From Meandrina meandrites (Eukaryota > Cnidaria > Anthozoa > Scleractinia > Meandrinidae): DNA of 64,000 bases. The stretch is taken from NCBI GenBank assembly GCA_963693305.1, contig OY855908.1:20514493-20578492 (forward strand), read 5' to 3'. Position numbers and translations under genes: made by a program. This document shows, one piece after another, positions 30,700 to 42,654 of the stretch (the first letter of the stretch is position 1; every line of letters starts with the position of its first letter). The notes below the pieces were generated by a model. That model did no database searches, was not told the origin of the DNA, and worked only from the letters and a program-made list of their open reading frames with translations.

Positions 30700-33600
30700 G
30701 ATTCTTATGTACATTTGAAAATCATAATTACTGCAAGAGTAGCTATCATGGGGCCCAAGTTGACCAGATGGTGAATTTTTCCAGTCACCTTGCTGAAAAA
30801 CATACGCGTGGTGGAACAAAAATTGCCGAAAAACCATACACCACCCACTTCACCTTCCTCGAATGTGAAATGGCCATAAGCACAAATTTTAGCTATATTT
30901 TTAACTGTTTTTATTCTGTAATCAACATTTAAAAAGCTCTTTTAAGCCGTCTCTAGTAGTTAACTGTAAGTCCATGCACATGTATGTTTTTGTTGCTGTT
31001 TTCTGTAGACAATTGCTAATTAAACATATTCTATTTATTTGTTTTGTTACCAACCTTCGCAAGTCAATTTATGATTTGACTTAGACTCCCCATCTTGTAA
31101 CCACCATCCCCCTTAAAATAAATGTACAGTCAGGAGGCTAGAGCGGTTTTACTTAACCTGTGAAATATCAAGTAAACTTCTCAGATAGTATTACACACTA
31201 ATTCCATTGTTTCCTTTTGTTTAGATTTGACTATTACGCACTAATTGCTACATGTTGTTTCACGGGTTAAATAAAATTACTCTAAGGGGCTTGATACAGT
31301 AGCAGTTGTTATGACTCGTAGTGAGGCAACAGTTTCCTGTTGAAGACTCCAGAGCATTAAGAGATCATTTTAGTAAGTAAGTAAGTGAGTTCTTTAATTA
31401 TAATGGGTACACACATCTGCGGGAGAACTGGTACTTTATATTAAACTCAATAGGCTGTTGTGGAAAAAACAAGACTAGCTAAATCGCTAATTTTAAGATT
31501 AGATTTGACAGTAAACACCATGTAAGCCTTTTTAGGTACTTTTTACAGATTAGGAACACTTGGTGTTCATTATTCAAGAAATTATTTGTTGTTTAATGTA
31601 CAGTTTAAATATGTTAGGTTAGTTTGGTATTTAATTTATTTGGATAGATTTCAACTTAATGGAAAGGTGCAATTGCTTAACACGTTGCTGAAATATTGAA
31701 TGGTTTCAGAGTGTAGTAACTAGATCCACAGAATGAAGGAAAAGAAAGTTTAATATATCAAATTAGTTTCTGATTGTAACAAATTTTATGTTACCGGTAA
31801 TTGAATCAAAGCTAAGCTAACTGTTCTCTTTGAATGATATTTATGATTGTGGAGTTTGTTCCAACTTAATTGTTTCCATATTGTAAAAAGGACATTGCGA
31901 TAATGTGATGTACACTATGTATATTTATGAGACATTTTCCTCGAAAAATCCTGATTTGCGATTTGTTATCAAGCAGTAGCTGCAAGGCACTAAAAATAAA
32001 CAAACAAGCAAATTTTTGATTTAAAAAACTATAAGTGATATTAATAGTGGTTTTAATTAGCTTCCTATTCTGTTCCTGGCTTTCTTTTTTTTTGACATGA
32101 AGGCAATTACCAGATTGGAGAACACATAAAATAACGAACTGTCAAATAACTTTGACTTTGACTAGTTGTCAGTAAATATGGCATTTGTGAATAGCGTTTA
32201 TAACCTACAGTAAACAGTCTTGCAGCTTATTCTATGTTTTTATCATGTGCATAGTGTGTAATCGTATATGGCTTGGAAGTTACTTTCTACTTCTAAATTT
32301 GCATTAGATTGCAATGCTACCTCTTCTCCTACATGGAAAGCTCTGAAAGATGTAATGCAAAAAGTGATGAGGCGTGGGAGAAGAGGGAGTGCTTTGTTGT
32401 CTAGTGAAAAAATGTAAAATAAAATACATGTTATTTTAACGTATTTGTATATAGATGGTGTGTGATAACCCCTAGGAAAATACTGGTTTGCTTAGATTTT
32501 TAGCTCATGATTTTGACAATAAATATACTTCGGTACAAGAAATTACCCCCAATTCTTATGTAAAAATGAATGTATAAAATTGATGAGTATTAATATATTG
32601 ACAGGAGAGTTTTGCCTTTGTAAATATGTCATGAAATAAATCTTTAGCATTTTTCTTTAGGTGCCACATGACTCTGTTATATATCTAGTTTGTCAGAGCT
32701 TGTTATTTCACTGACACACACATGTGAGTGGATGATGCCATGATCAGTGATTAACTTGAACCGGACCACTTGAAAAAAATTTACCAATTAAAACATAATA
32801 GATCTGGTGAGGGATGACGTCCTGATTAGAAAATTAACCAACAACAAAATAATTCAAACAATAGTTCCACAACAAAGTTGCAGAAACTGTCACTTATGAT
32901 TGCTTAGGCTTGATTCTAAATTTTTGAGCACATTTCAACGGTTTTGGTTTGGATATCAATCCTGGTTTCAAATTTTGTTGTAGTACTATTGTCTGGTTAC
33001 CTAAACTTAATTGGTCCTTTTTAGGACATTCATTCTTCTCACAGTTTTGATTGGTCGGTTTTCTCCGTTGGGGCCTAGTTCAAGTTGTTGCACCGTTGAC
33101 GGTTCTACTAAGTAATGTGTTTATCAATCTCAGTGGTCCTTAAAAAAGTAATTTTGAAAAGTTCAAATAAATTGTTGAACTCAACTTGTGGACCAGGTTT
33201 TATTCCAACTGTTCTTTGACAATTTAAAACAAGTTCACTCAAAACAGATCCAACGGTTACGTAAATTAAGTTCTTCTATTTTTCAGTTTTTTTTTTTGTC
33301 AAAAATGCCTTGGTCGTCTTAAGGGACTTTGTGGTGAGTGAGGGAGTGAGTCACACCAATCAGATTAATTAGGGCTGATATGGAGAACCAATCGATTTGA
33401 GGCGTCTGAAAATACATCGTATGGACGAAAATTCGAGCAGGGGATTCGCTTCCGCTTTGAGAACGGCCATCTTTGTTTTTCTGTAAAACAGGATGAGGTA
33501 TTCTTTTTTTGGCGTTTGTCACGGTTTCGAATGGCAGGGTCGTAACGAGGTATACGTTTTCATAACTGGTCCCATTTTTGTCTCGTGTCGTCATGACGAA

Positions 33601-34020
33601 ACGAAAATATGCGATGGGGAGAAGGTGCATTCCATGCGCGTTTGGTTTGTGAGGCCGCGGAATTTTCCCGCCATGTCAACATTTTTCCCGCCATGTCAAG
33701 ATTTGCTTTGTGAGGCCGCCGGATTTTGTGCGTGTTGTGAGAGAACAAATAATATTTGTTTATAAGTAGGAGTTCAAACATATTGCTGCATTGAAAGTTT
33801 TTTTTTGCTTTTCTGCTGGTTCATTGTAATCGTTTGTCGGTTGGGAGTGTTTATTGTAAATGGTTTTTTAGGTGAACAGAATTGAACTTTAATTTAAGGG
33901 AAAATCACGGCGTAGAATGTAAACCAGTGAAAGAGATGTATTAAATTTGAGCAGTTTTATTAGATGAAATTTTTGTACATTTTTTAAATGGAATGCTTGA
34001 GACAATTAAGAGAGAGTGTT
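30700..34020. other. Intergenic DNA, no gene recognised
   Basis: AT-rich with only short frames. Small features: a GTAAGTAAGTAAGT run near 31374 and, at 33647-33735, short direct repeats (TTCCCGCCATGTCAA twice; TTTGTGAGGCCGC twice). Nothing further supported. Confidence 0.5.
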
Positions 34021-34029
34021 TGATTTATG

Positions 34030-34377
34030 AACTTGCAGCGAACGCAAATTCTTAATGGTCCAACAGGCAATATAAATGGAACAGAAATAAGGCCCCTTTT
34101 AGCTGGCGACAGTGCCTATTCACTAACGAACTGGCTAGTGAAACCCTACCCGGACAGAGGACGCCTGACTCAGGAGCAGAGAAAGTTTAAAACCTAAAGT
34201 TCGGTGCGCTACGATCTGTAGTGGAACGAGCATTTGGCATGTTGAAAGTTCGTTGGAGAATTGCGTTGAAAAAGGTTGGACAAAAAACGAGCATCCTAAA
34301 AAAGACTATGATTGCTACGTGAGTTTTGCACAACAATTGTATGTATCGTTTCAATAACAGAAGATAAACGATTAGAT
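34030..34377 (+). pseudogene. PIF-Harbinger transposase, C-terminal DDE fragment
   Basis: The first frame gives NGTEIRPLLAGDSAYSLTNW then LVKPYPDRGRLTQEQRKF and a stop; after a frameshift, RSVVERAFGMLKVRWRIALK and a TGA interrupting the usual ATCVLHN block, then VLHNNCMYRFNN. GDSAY and the VVERAFG Glu are hallmarks of the Harbinger/HARBI1 DDE nuclease. The N-terminal domain and first catalytic Asp are missing. Dead copy. Confidence 0.85.
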
Positions 34378-34521
34378 AGAGACAATTATTTTGATGCTAA
34401 ATCTTTAAAAATGTCAACTATGGCGTTTGTTTGTTCCATTTGCCTGCTCTGGGCGTCACGGAACATTTCAGCCGATCGTTCAAATCTTGCGTTGTCCTGT
34501 TCCATACTCTCTTCACACATT

Positions 34522-34960
34522 TCAATAAAAGAACTCTGCATGCCAGTCTGGAGTCGTACTTTCGCGCCTTTCTTTACTCAGGATGTTGAAATAGGGGAAG
34601 CCTTCTTTAATTTTCTGAATTCCATCTTCTCCAGTCGAGCGAGATCGCTGCTTGAACTGCTTGAACTCGTACTCTAGATTCTGCTGCCGTTTCTTCACCT
34701 GCTGTAGCATTCTCTGGCTTTCTGGACACCTTTCTTTATACGAAGAATAGATATCGTTCCAGATTTCTATTTTTTTCTTTTGTGAAACTCCCCACAGCTT
34801 ACTGAATTTGGGGGCCCACGCTTCAAGAAGTTCGTGCGTTTCTTTCCCAGTCCTTTCAGCAGACTTAACGCGAGGTTTTTTCTTTTTGTGTTTGCCGTAG
34901 CAAGTACTTCGACATCACTTGCAACTGAAGACTGAGACGATGGCATGCTTCTTGCCAGTA
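34522..34960 (-). pseudogene. Harbinger-associated Myb/SANT-like protein, frameshifted
   Basis: The - strand starts MPSSQSSVASDVEVL; a one-base shift near 34890 leads into KKKKPRVKSAERTGKETHEL then LEAWAPKFSKLWGVSQKKKI, and ends DWHAEFFY stop. ET-LL-W spacing with later Trp residues fits the trihelix Myb/SANT-like DNA-binding partner coded by PIF-Harbinger elements. It faces the transposase tail-to-tail, the usual Harbinger arrangement, which supports one element spanning about 34.0-35.0 kb. Confidence 0.7.
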
Positions 34961-37825
34961 GAATTGGTGATCATCGAGAAATGTTTATCAGTACGCCGAG
35001 ATAAAATCATTTTAAGTCAGCTGCGTTAGGGGGCTAAAAAAAGCCATTAAGCTTGACTTATCTTACAAACATCTCAAAAGTTAAAGGGCAACTCTTGGCT
35101 AGAAAACTATATTTCAGTAAAAGCTTCCGAATGTTTCCAAAATTATACAGGAAGCAAAAAAATTGAATTCAGAAGCTTTTTTACCGGTTAATTTTAACGT
35201 AAAACTTCGTATTTTGCTGCTTTTGTGACATTTCGCCATGGATGCTTCGATTATGATCACGAGATGTGATACGTCACAGGTGTGGAACCGCAACAAGTCA
35301 CGAACATGGCTGACTCAAATTCTCTCAAATTCTTGCAGTGAGAGCCCAACTTCTGCTAGCGACTCCACTGATTTTTAGAGAGCTATAGTGGGGGATATGT
35401 CAGGGGATGATTAAGAACCTTCTATGGTATTTCAACCCTGGCGTTTTGAGCCTCCAGGGAAAAACAGCGAGACAGAGAAAGGGAGGAAAATATCGAACCT
35501 CCTCACCGCCGACGGCGACGAATGGTGAGTGAATTGAAGTCCTAAATGTACAGTTTCTTTCTCTATTACCTCGGCCAGTTGTTTGTGAGCTAAGTCAAAC
35601 CTGGAAAGCCTTGTTATTATTTGCATGTACGCGAGAAGCTTAATTAAACATGCTTTTATACAACCAAACTGTTTGCTGCATTTTGTTGTTTATATTCGGT
35701 CTTCAAATATTTTTGCTCATGCTTATCACAATAGGTTTTGAGCTTCAGCCTAATGTACACTATCTACCTTGTGCGTTTGAAAGTTTGCAAATACAGAAAC
35801 GCAAGTTACATTCTTTGTCTCCTTTGTGTTACCGATTTTTCTAAATTCTGCTCGAAAACGAAGAATTCTGCCGGCGGAATGCCAGCTACCGAAACTAGAC
35901 TAATGCTCGAAATTCTGCGGCAGATTTTATCTGGAACATACTCAGGCTTGCAGTTAAATGTGGACAAAACTCTGCTGGGTCTCTTCACTTCTTTTGTTGG
36001 GAGAAGGGAGTTTGCGCTTTCTGTAGTTGAAACAACTTGCCTCGAAGAAATTTTGTTCAAGGTTGTTCGTGCTTGTATGCGTAAAACTGTAGAATTATTT
36101 TGTAAACTGATTACTACCACCGGGACTATTACACGACCCTGCAGTGCGTGATTTTATATTTATCGGTATAATTAAGTTGTCATGTTTTTATTTTGCAATT
36201 TCTTATCTTTTTGCGAAAAGCACCCCCACGAAAATCGAAAATTGTGCTGTGTTTGGCTCCTTATTACTTTCGCGTTTGCTTGCGTTTTAATTCATGGTTT
36301 GCATTTGAAATGGTCGTTGCGCTCTTCGTGTCTTACAACTTTTGGCATGTTTTCCTTTAGTTATCTCTTCAACTGACATCTGCTCGAATCTGCACACGAA
36401 ACTGTTTCGTGGTCAGGCTAGGGAGGGTGAAGGGAAAGAGCGTGAAACGCTTTCATACCCGGGTTTCATGCTACAGCCCAGGTTGCCTAATTTACAACAA
36501 TTGTTTCTCAAAAGGAATCACAGAATAAGTACTTCACGCAACACTTCTTCTCTTAGTTATCCGGATATTGTTTTATATTTGATTCCCCTTTTCTTCGTAT
36601 AATTTTATATCCCGCGAGAGCGCCTCTGCTAGCGCGCGGGGTAGTGGCTTCTTTTTGCGCAATACACTCTTTATTTTTTATAAGAACCTTTTTTATAAGA
36701 ACGTTGAGGCTGAGATTTGCCCAAATTTTAAGAACATGCTAAGAACATACCCCAGGCTGAGAGTCCATTTGTTTTATTTTTTTTATAAAATGAGCAGTAT
36801 AAACATCTGCAAAACTGTGGTCCAACAGGAATGCTTCTAAAAGGAATTTGTCCGCGGCACCAGATCACAGGGAGCAGGCCACGCGAGCATGTCAAGACTG
36901 CAACTTCATACACCACATTCAGTGAACAATGCTGTTTGATACGTTTCCTGGTTTCGTCTGCATTGATTTAATGAAATACTATAGCATGGAACTTAAGAAC
37001 GTCTTAAGAACATTTTCAGCCTCAAGTCGTGAAAAAAATAAGAACGCTCAGCCTCGGCCCCAAAATTAGACGTTCTTATATAAAAAAAGAGTGTACTGAC
37101 CTGCACGCAAATCACGCGCGCCTTTCGAAGGCATATACTTCAAAGAAACACTACATTTGCTGGCGGGAATTGCTTTCTATTTTGGCAATTAACAGCAGGA
37201 GAAATTTGAGGGGGTCTACAAATTTCTCAACAACAGAATCAAAATATCTCGGTCTGTTTCCGAACGCGTGGATTTCGCTTACATATAGGACACATAGAGG
37301 CTATTCCTGCTTATAAATGAAGAGATTTCTGACAAATTATGGGAGTCAGCACTCGCAGACCCTTTTCAATTTACTATCTACTCCAGACAAAAGGCATCTT
37401 TATCACGATATGGTGCAAGAGAGGATGCATCGTATTATAAAGCTATGTACATTTGCTGACCTTAGAAGGCCCATCAATCTGACGGATTTGTTTCGTTTCA
37501 CAAACACATGATTTACTCTTTTTAAGTTTATTTCCTTTCATATTTAAGCACTGAAGCACTACCTTTTTTTATCTTGGACATCATTGAACAGGATAGGGTC
37601 TTTCTCTCCTTGTCATTCTCATTTATGAAGAGAAGCTTGGCGTGTTTTCCTCTTATCGGAAGCAAAAGCAAATCTGCCTTCCACACCTGTGACGTAGCAT
37701 CAGGTGACGTACGGGAGTGACTATTCTGCACTCAGTTGATGTTGTGAGACAATAGGGAGACACCTCATGACATTTTTATACCACGTAACACTCAGTTCAT
37801 GTAGTGAATACAAAACAGCACTTTT

Positions 37826-37975
37826 AGCCTATTTAGCACTGCGGTTAGCCTACTATACACTTCGGTTAGCCTACTATGCACTCCGGTTAGCCTACTAGCA
37901 CTCCGTTTAGCCTAAAAAGCACTCCGGTTAGCCTACGTTAGCTTAGTTTGCTTGCGGTTAGCTTTATATTGCGGT
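37826..37975 (+). repeat. Degenerate ~20-bp minisatellite
   Basis: Units like GCACTCCGGTTAGCCTACTA recur about seven times with drift (TACACTTCGG, AGCACTCCGTTTAGC), grading into GCGGTTAG words. Lies inside the Mutator-like MITE. Confidence 0.85.
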
Positions 37976-38015
37976 TAGGATATATAGCCAAAATTTTACA
38001 ATTTCTTGCAGCTGG

Positions 38016-38095
38016 TCGTCGGTAGCCTAGTGGATAGCGTTCCCGCGCGGTAATCCGACGGCCCGGGTTCAAATCCTACTGTAGACGCTTTTTTT
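38016..38095 (+). repeat. tRNA-like sequence with poly-T terminator, inside the MITE
   Basis: Has GTAGCCTAGTGGATAGCG (A-box-like), GGGTTCAAATCC (B box) and a T7 run at 38089-38095 as a Pol III stop. CGTC at 38017 can pair with GACG at 38084, but the T stem is poorly paired, so a working tRNA is doubtful. Pol III transcription remains possible. Confidence 0.5.
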
Positions 38096-38687
38096 AACTT
38101 GAAAAAAAAAATGTTAAGTGTGATTTATACTTCATGTATGGAAAAATGAGAAGTCTCACAACATCAACTGAGTGCTGAATAGTCACTCCCGGTGACGTAC
38201 CAAAAATCCGAACGTTTTCAAAATGGCCGCCAAATTGGCGTAAAAGGAAATTGGTAGTAAATTCATTTTGGCCGATATCTTTAAAATTTTACCTTCTAAA
38301 GATTCCTGTTGCTATAAACAACTTATAGAAAAAATAAAAAAAATCGGGGTAAATTTCCCAAGAGTTGCCTTTTAACAAGGTCAAAGACAGACCTCACGCT
38401 AAGCAACCCAGATAAGAAGATGCGGTGATATTCGGCCGGGATGGGAGCTGAAAACAGGAGCGGTAAGCGGGAATTTCAAGAAAGAGCCGGAGTGGGATTT
38501 TGTGTTTTTATGCAGTCGCGATGCGAGAATCTTTACGGAAAGTTTTTTCGTAACTGCAGAAAATGTAATTAACAAGATTTGACTGGAACAAATTGCTTGA
38601 TCTGTGTAGCGAAGTAGGGTTTCAAGTACGGAATAGGTTAATAGTGTAGTGTGTCAAATTTATATAGTTTCTCGGGAAACTCACAAA

Positions 38688-38860
38688 TAGAGAGGACGTT
38701 TCTTTGGTAAAAATCATAAATAATATGTGCTCTGTCATTTTGTTTTTCCGCGTGCTTTGTAATTTTGTTTTCCCGGGTGTTTTGTCATTTTCATGGCCTG
38801 TTCGTCATTTTTATTTCCCGCTTATGAGAAAAGAAGACTAAAAATTATTTCAGCAAAATG
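38688..38860 (+). repeat. ~160-bp direct repeat, copy 1 (copy 2 at 39708-39855)
   Basis: Both copies read AATAGAGAGGACG...AAAAATCATAAATAATATGT then CTGTCATTTTGTTTTCCCG and end AGCAAAATKTTCCCCC. They lie 1.02 kb apart in the same orientation. They could be ends of a small LTR-type or other element; no coding sequence lies between. Confidence 0.65.
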
Positions 38861-39707
38861 TTCCCCCAAGGTAAATTTATGGCGGTGTGAAAAAGAACAA
38901 AAGAATCGCCCATGAAAGTTACCGAGGCAAATGGGTAGGTTTTCCAAGTACCCCAAGATAAAAAGACCAATCGCGAGGCAAACCTCAAAGATAAGCAAAT
39001 AAAATAAACAGAGAAATTAGAAATTAAATATGATGACGTGAGGTTTAGATTTCCTGAGGTCAACTTTTCGTGTTCAAGGCAGCAAAAACATGGTCTTTCT
39101 TATAATCATGGCTTGATGGCTTGCTGATTTGTAAGTAAATGCTATTTTTTTGGAAATTTGGCGTTTAAATACAACACTAGTCAAGGAAGATCTATAGTGC
39201 GTTTGTATTTCGATTTCATCTCAAGGTATAGGAAAATCCAACAAAGAGATTTATATAAACGGAGTCTTCGCCTTCTATTTCTTCGCTGTCTGGAATACTG
39301 ACATAACAAAGCAGTAGAGGACTGTCGAAAGAGTATTAATAAAAGCGAGATGATGCTAAGCAAGCACCCTCGAATTACCCATTTTCGCATTTCGCGCCGA
39401 AAACAGTATGAAAAATTGACCTTGGTAAAGTGTTAAGTGTGTGACCGCAAACACCTCGGTAAAGTATTCCTGCGGTGAGTTTACCTTGGCGTTATTTACC
39501 TTGGGAATGCTATTTGCCTGGGTATGTGTAAAACGTTCGTTACAAACATATCGGCATTTCTATTTTCAGCGTTTTCGTCACAAGATCGTTAAAAACCTGC
39601 AATAAATAACAAACGAAATGGAAAACAGCGCAAAACGTCGGCACAAGGAGGTGACGTGGGGGACGAGTGCTTCGAGTAACGCTCAATTCCTCTTGCGTTC
39701 AGTTTGT

Positions 39708-39855
39708 GTCGGAAATAGAGAGGACGGACGTTTTTTTGGAAAAAATCATAAATAATATGTGTTCTGTCATTTTGTTTTCCCGCCTGTTCGCCATTTTTAT
39801 TTCCCGCGTATGGAAAAAGAAGACTAAATATTATCCCAGCAAAATTTTCCCCCGT
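39708..39855 (+). repeat. ~160-bp direct repeat, copy 2
   Basis: Partner of 38688-38860, lacking part of the CCGCGTGCTTTG stretch of copy 1. Flanking DNA (38380-38690, 39860-40100) shows no recognisable gene. Confidence 0.65.
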
Positions 39856-40107
39856 CTCTGCTTTCCCTATCCCCGGATATGGTAAATTTTCTAAGAACAC
39901 CTATTTTTTTTAGTGGCGCGAAAGTCTTTAATGAACTCCCTGTAAATATTGCAAGCGTAAATAACATACAAGCTTTTTGCGGCCTAGCAAAACATTTACT
40001 TTTATAATAACTATTTAGTAAAGTATATTTTAATCTCTTTTTGACTGACACGAGACAGCCCAAAGGGCCTTTGATTTACCCAAATTTTGATTTCTAATCC
40101 CAATTTT

Positions 40108-40190
40108 GCCGTGCATCTGTTCAGTTATAGATCACAGATAAGGCGAGTGGGTCTGTGATCTATAACTGAACAGACGCACGGCAAAATGAA
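40108..40190. repeat. Hairpin palindrome, arms ~34 bp
   Basis: TTTTGCCGTGCATCTGTTCA then GTTATAGATCACAGA pairs with TCTGTGATCTATAAC then TGAACAGACGCACGGCAAAA; loop of ~13 bases. One mismatch seen. Confidence 0.85.
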
Positions 40191-40787
40191 ATCTATTTGT
40201 TTTATACAAAACACACTTCAGTATCGTTATTAAAGTAATGCCGCTACCGGCGAGGTAAAGTCGTTTTCATTTCACAATTAAGTTTTCCGTAATCACGAAA
40301 CACTGTTACACCGATTTATATGTAGACTGAAGGAAAATTAAAACGTCAACGAAAAAAACTAACCTTTAATCCAGCGGAAAGAAGCAGGTTTCTTTTACAG
40401 GTCACAGGTTAAAAAAATCAAAGGCCTATTTGAGGCGACGACTATTTTGCATGATGCATCAGGATAAGCAGAAAACATGAAATTATTTTGGTTTTCTTCC
40501 AAAAATAAATTTCTTTCTGCAATCCCTTCTTTAGACCTCTTAAAATCCGCAATACAATGATGCATCCCGGGGGAGGGGGTGGGAGGGGAGGGTACTCCCT
40601 ATAATGGCCTATACAGGGAGGTTCCACCCGAAAGGGGTACCTTTTTCAGGCTAGCTAGGCTTCAGGTATATAAAAGGGTAGGGATTTCACAAGTTTAGGT
40701 ATATGAAAGGGTAGGGAAATCATCGTTCGGGTATTAAAAAGGGCCTTGAATTAAAACAGATCAAGCACACGCAGCTTATGACTTTCA

Positions 40788-42354
40788 TTTTTTCGACTAT
40801 TTTGCTTGGTACAAGAAAAATGGTAAGAATTAGGAGCATTGGGTTAGCACTCTCTGACCCACATTTTTGTATACTCTCAAGGGACTGTTTTAATTTGTCA
40901 AGGGAATACTTTTCGCTGTGGGCGATAAAAACGTCACTGGATAGGAATGCGTCAGCAGTTCTCAATTCCGAAGTGTTATTTTCACGCGTCGCTCGTCATT
41001 TAGCCTGTCTAGCCTTTTGCAAACTACAGGTAGGTATTTTTCAAAGATCTGTGCTATTCATCGATTGAATCGCTTACTTTTACATGCTTAAAAGCTGCTG
41101 CGAATCTTCATTGTCAGAGGATATTGGCCAATGCTATTTTCTATTGTTAGAAGTCTATTGTTTGTCGTCTTCGTTGAAAGAAGTATTTTAAGCTCGTCAC
41201 GCAATCTTTTGTTTTGACCACAATTCACGGACTTGATCACGACTTAATGCAGCTTCTCAAGACTTCAGAGGAAAATGGTAATGTACAATATTGTTTCGAA
41301 CTTAAATGGAATTTTTAGAAGGATCGGTAAAGCCACTTAGTGAAAAATTGACTGCAAAAAGCCGTCGGGCTAAAATTAAACTTGTGCTTTAGCGTGAATA
41401 ATGCAGGATCTCACGGCTTCAAAAATTGCAGAATTTTGAAGCTTTGATACAGTAGCTACATCTTGAAATGAGAATTAATCTAAAACAGAACTTCAAGTTT
41501 CTTTCATTTGCCCAGTTTACGTTTGGAATTTATTTTAGGCTTCTGAAGCGTATTGATTTGAAAAGCGCATGGTGACATCTGATATGCAGCGTGCGGCCGA
41601 CTTACCATCGCGTTGTTGTTTATTTAATAATTGTGTTCAGTTTACGAGCTTTTACATGCAAAGATTTACTACAGTACTTCGGAAAATGCAAACAAGTATT
41701 TTTTTGTTATTAGTTATAGTGATGAATAGCATAAAAAGCAATCTGAGTGTTAATTTTGTGGAAGGAATTCAGTAGTCTTCCGCTATCTCACGGCACCATG
41801 ATTCGCAAATTATTATCCCCAATTACCGCTTTTCTGTACCAAGATAATACCACTGGTGGTTAAATAAATGTCAGTGACAGTTGTACAGAATGAAAACCTA
41901 CCTTTCACCAGAGTGTTTTGAACTAGTGTTATATCTTGTAGAAAGAGTTCGTGTTTTTGCGAGTTGTTAAAATGACGCGCGGAGGTGAATAAATTTTTTT
42001 CACCGTCTTCAAGTTTGGTTTCGGATCAAGTTATCAAGGTTGATAATTAACATTCAAATCATGAATTGGTCTTTCAGCGTGTCTAGTTGTAATAAACGTT
42101 TACTTCAGAAAGGAATTATTTGTCTGAATTTAGTACGCATATGGTATATTTTTCCCACTCGCACGTTTGTGTTAAATGCCGTAAAAGAGCCAGGAAATTT
42201 TTTTTTTTTGGGGGGGGGGGGGGGGGGGAGGGGGGGGTGGGTGCGTGCTAATAAAAGCCTTCTGGACTGTGATGCATCGCAAATCGCTTTCAATACTAAC
42301 ATTTTTCCAACGCATACGCCATGCAAAATAGTCGAATCTCGAAGAGATCTTTGA
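40788..42354 (+). repeat. Dispersed repeat A, copy 2
   Basis: 40788-42027 is nearly identical to 18890-20131, with a few substitutions and small indels; 42270-42354 matches 21952-22034. A T12-G19 homopolymer stretch lies at 42197-42240. On both sides there are AGGTATATRAAAGGG-type words (40650-40740, 42419-42510), suggesting insertion into an older low-order repeat. Confidence 0.8.
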
Positions 42355-42654
42355 TTATTTATTACCCGCTACGCGAAAAAATGACAAGAAGACTTCCTGT
42401 TTTAACGATTTATTCATAAGAAGGTATATGAAAGGGGTGCCTTTTTCCAATAAAAGGTATACGAAAGAAGTACCTTTTCTAAAACAAATGGTATATAAAA
42501 GGGTAAGGGGTTGGACCCTCGGGGCGAAGCCTCCCCGGATAAAACTTTTTTGAGTGCCCACCCCCCCCCCCCGATTTTCTCATTTCTTCGCAAGCCTCGT
42601 GGTATATCATTTCTAGAGAAGATCAGTTATATAAAGTCCTATCAAAGAGTACCA

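Larger units (their letters stand above)
37713..38190. mobile_element. Mutator-like MITE with 10-bp target duplication
   Basis: 38-bp terminal inverted repeats with one mismatch, beginning GGGAGTGACTATTCTGCACT at the left and ending in its complement at the right. GGTGACGTAC flanks both ends (37703-37712, 38191-38200). A 9-11 bp duplication fits the Mutator superfamily. It carries a ~20-bp minisatellite and a tRNA-like sequence and no transposase. Confidence 0.88.
35095..38371. mobile_element. 3.3-kb TTAA-flanked element (nested MITE inside)
   Basis: Left end AGGGCAACTCTTGG and right end CCAAGAGTTGCCTT are inverted, with TTAA directly outside (35091-35094, 38372-38375). The interior includes TAAGAAC-rich sequence (36680-37085), a Mutator-like MITE (37713-38190) and several open frames of 60-137 codons (e.g. 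35738-36151 on +) that match no family I know. Class uncertain: TTAA fits piggyBac or Kolobok, but the terminal bases are not piggyBac-like. Confidence 0.7.

Noticed and set aside
33319..33781. Host gene exon on either strand
   Set aside because: Overlapping frames of ~70-100 codons on both strands but no family resemblance and no splice-site support.
38016..38095. Functional tRNA gene (also 5750-5822 and 23291-23380)
   Set aside because: A and B boxes are present, but stems do not close properly; better explained as tRNA-derived repeats. A covariance-model search would settle it.
35091..38375. piggyBac element
   Set aside because: TTAA fits, but the termini (AGGGCAACTC) lack the CCC-type start usual for piggyBac and no piggyBac transposase is seen; left unclassified.
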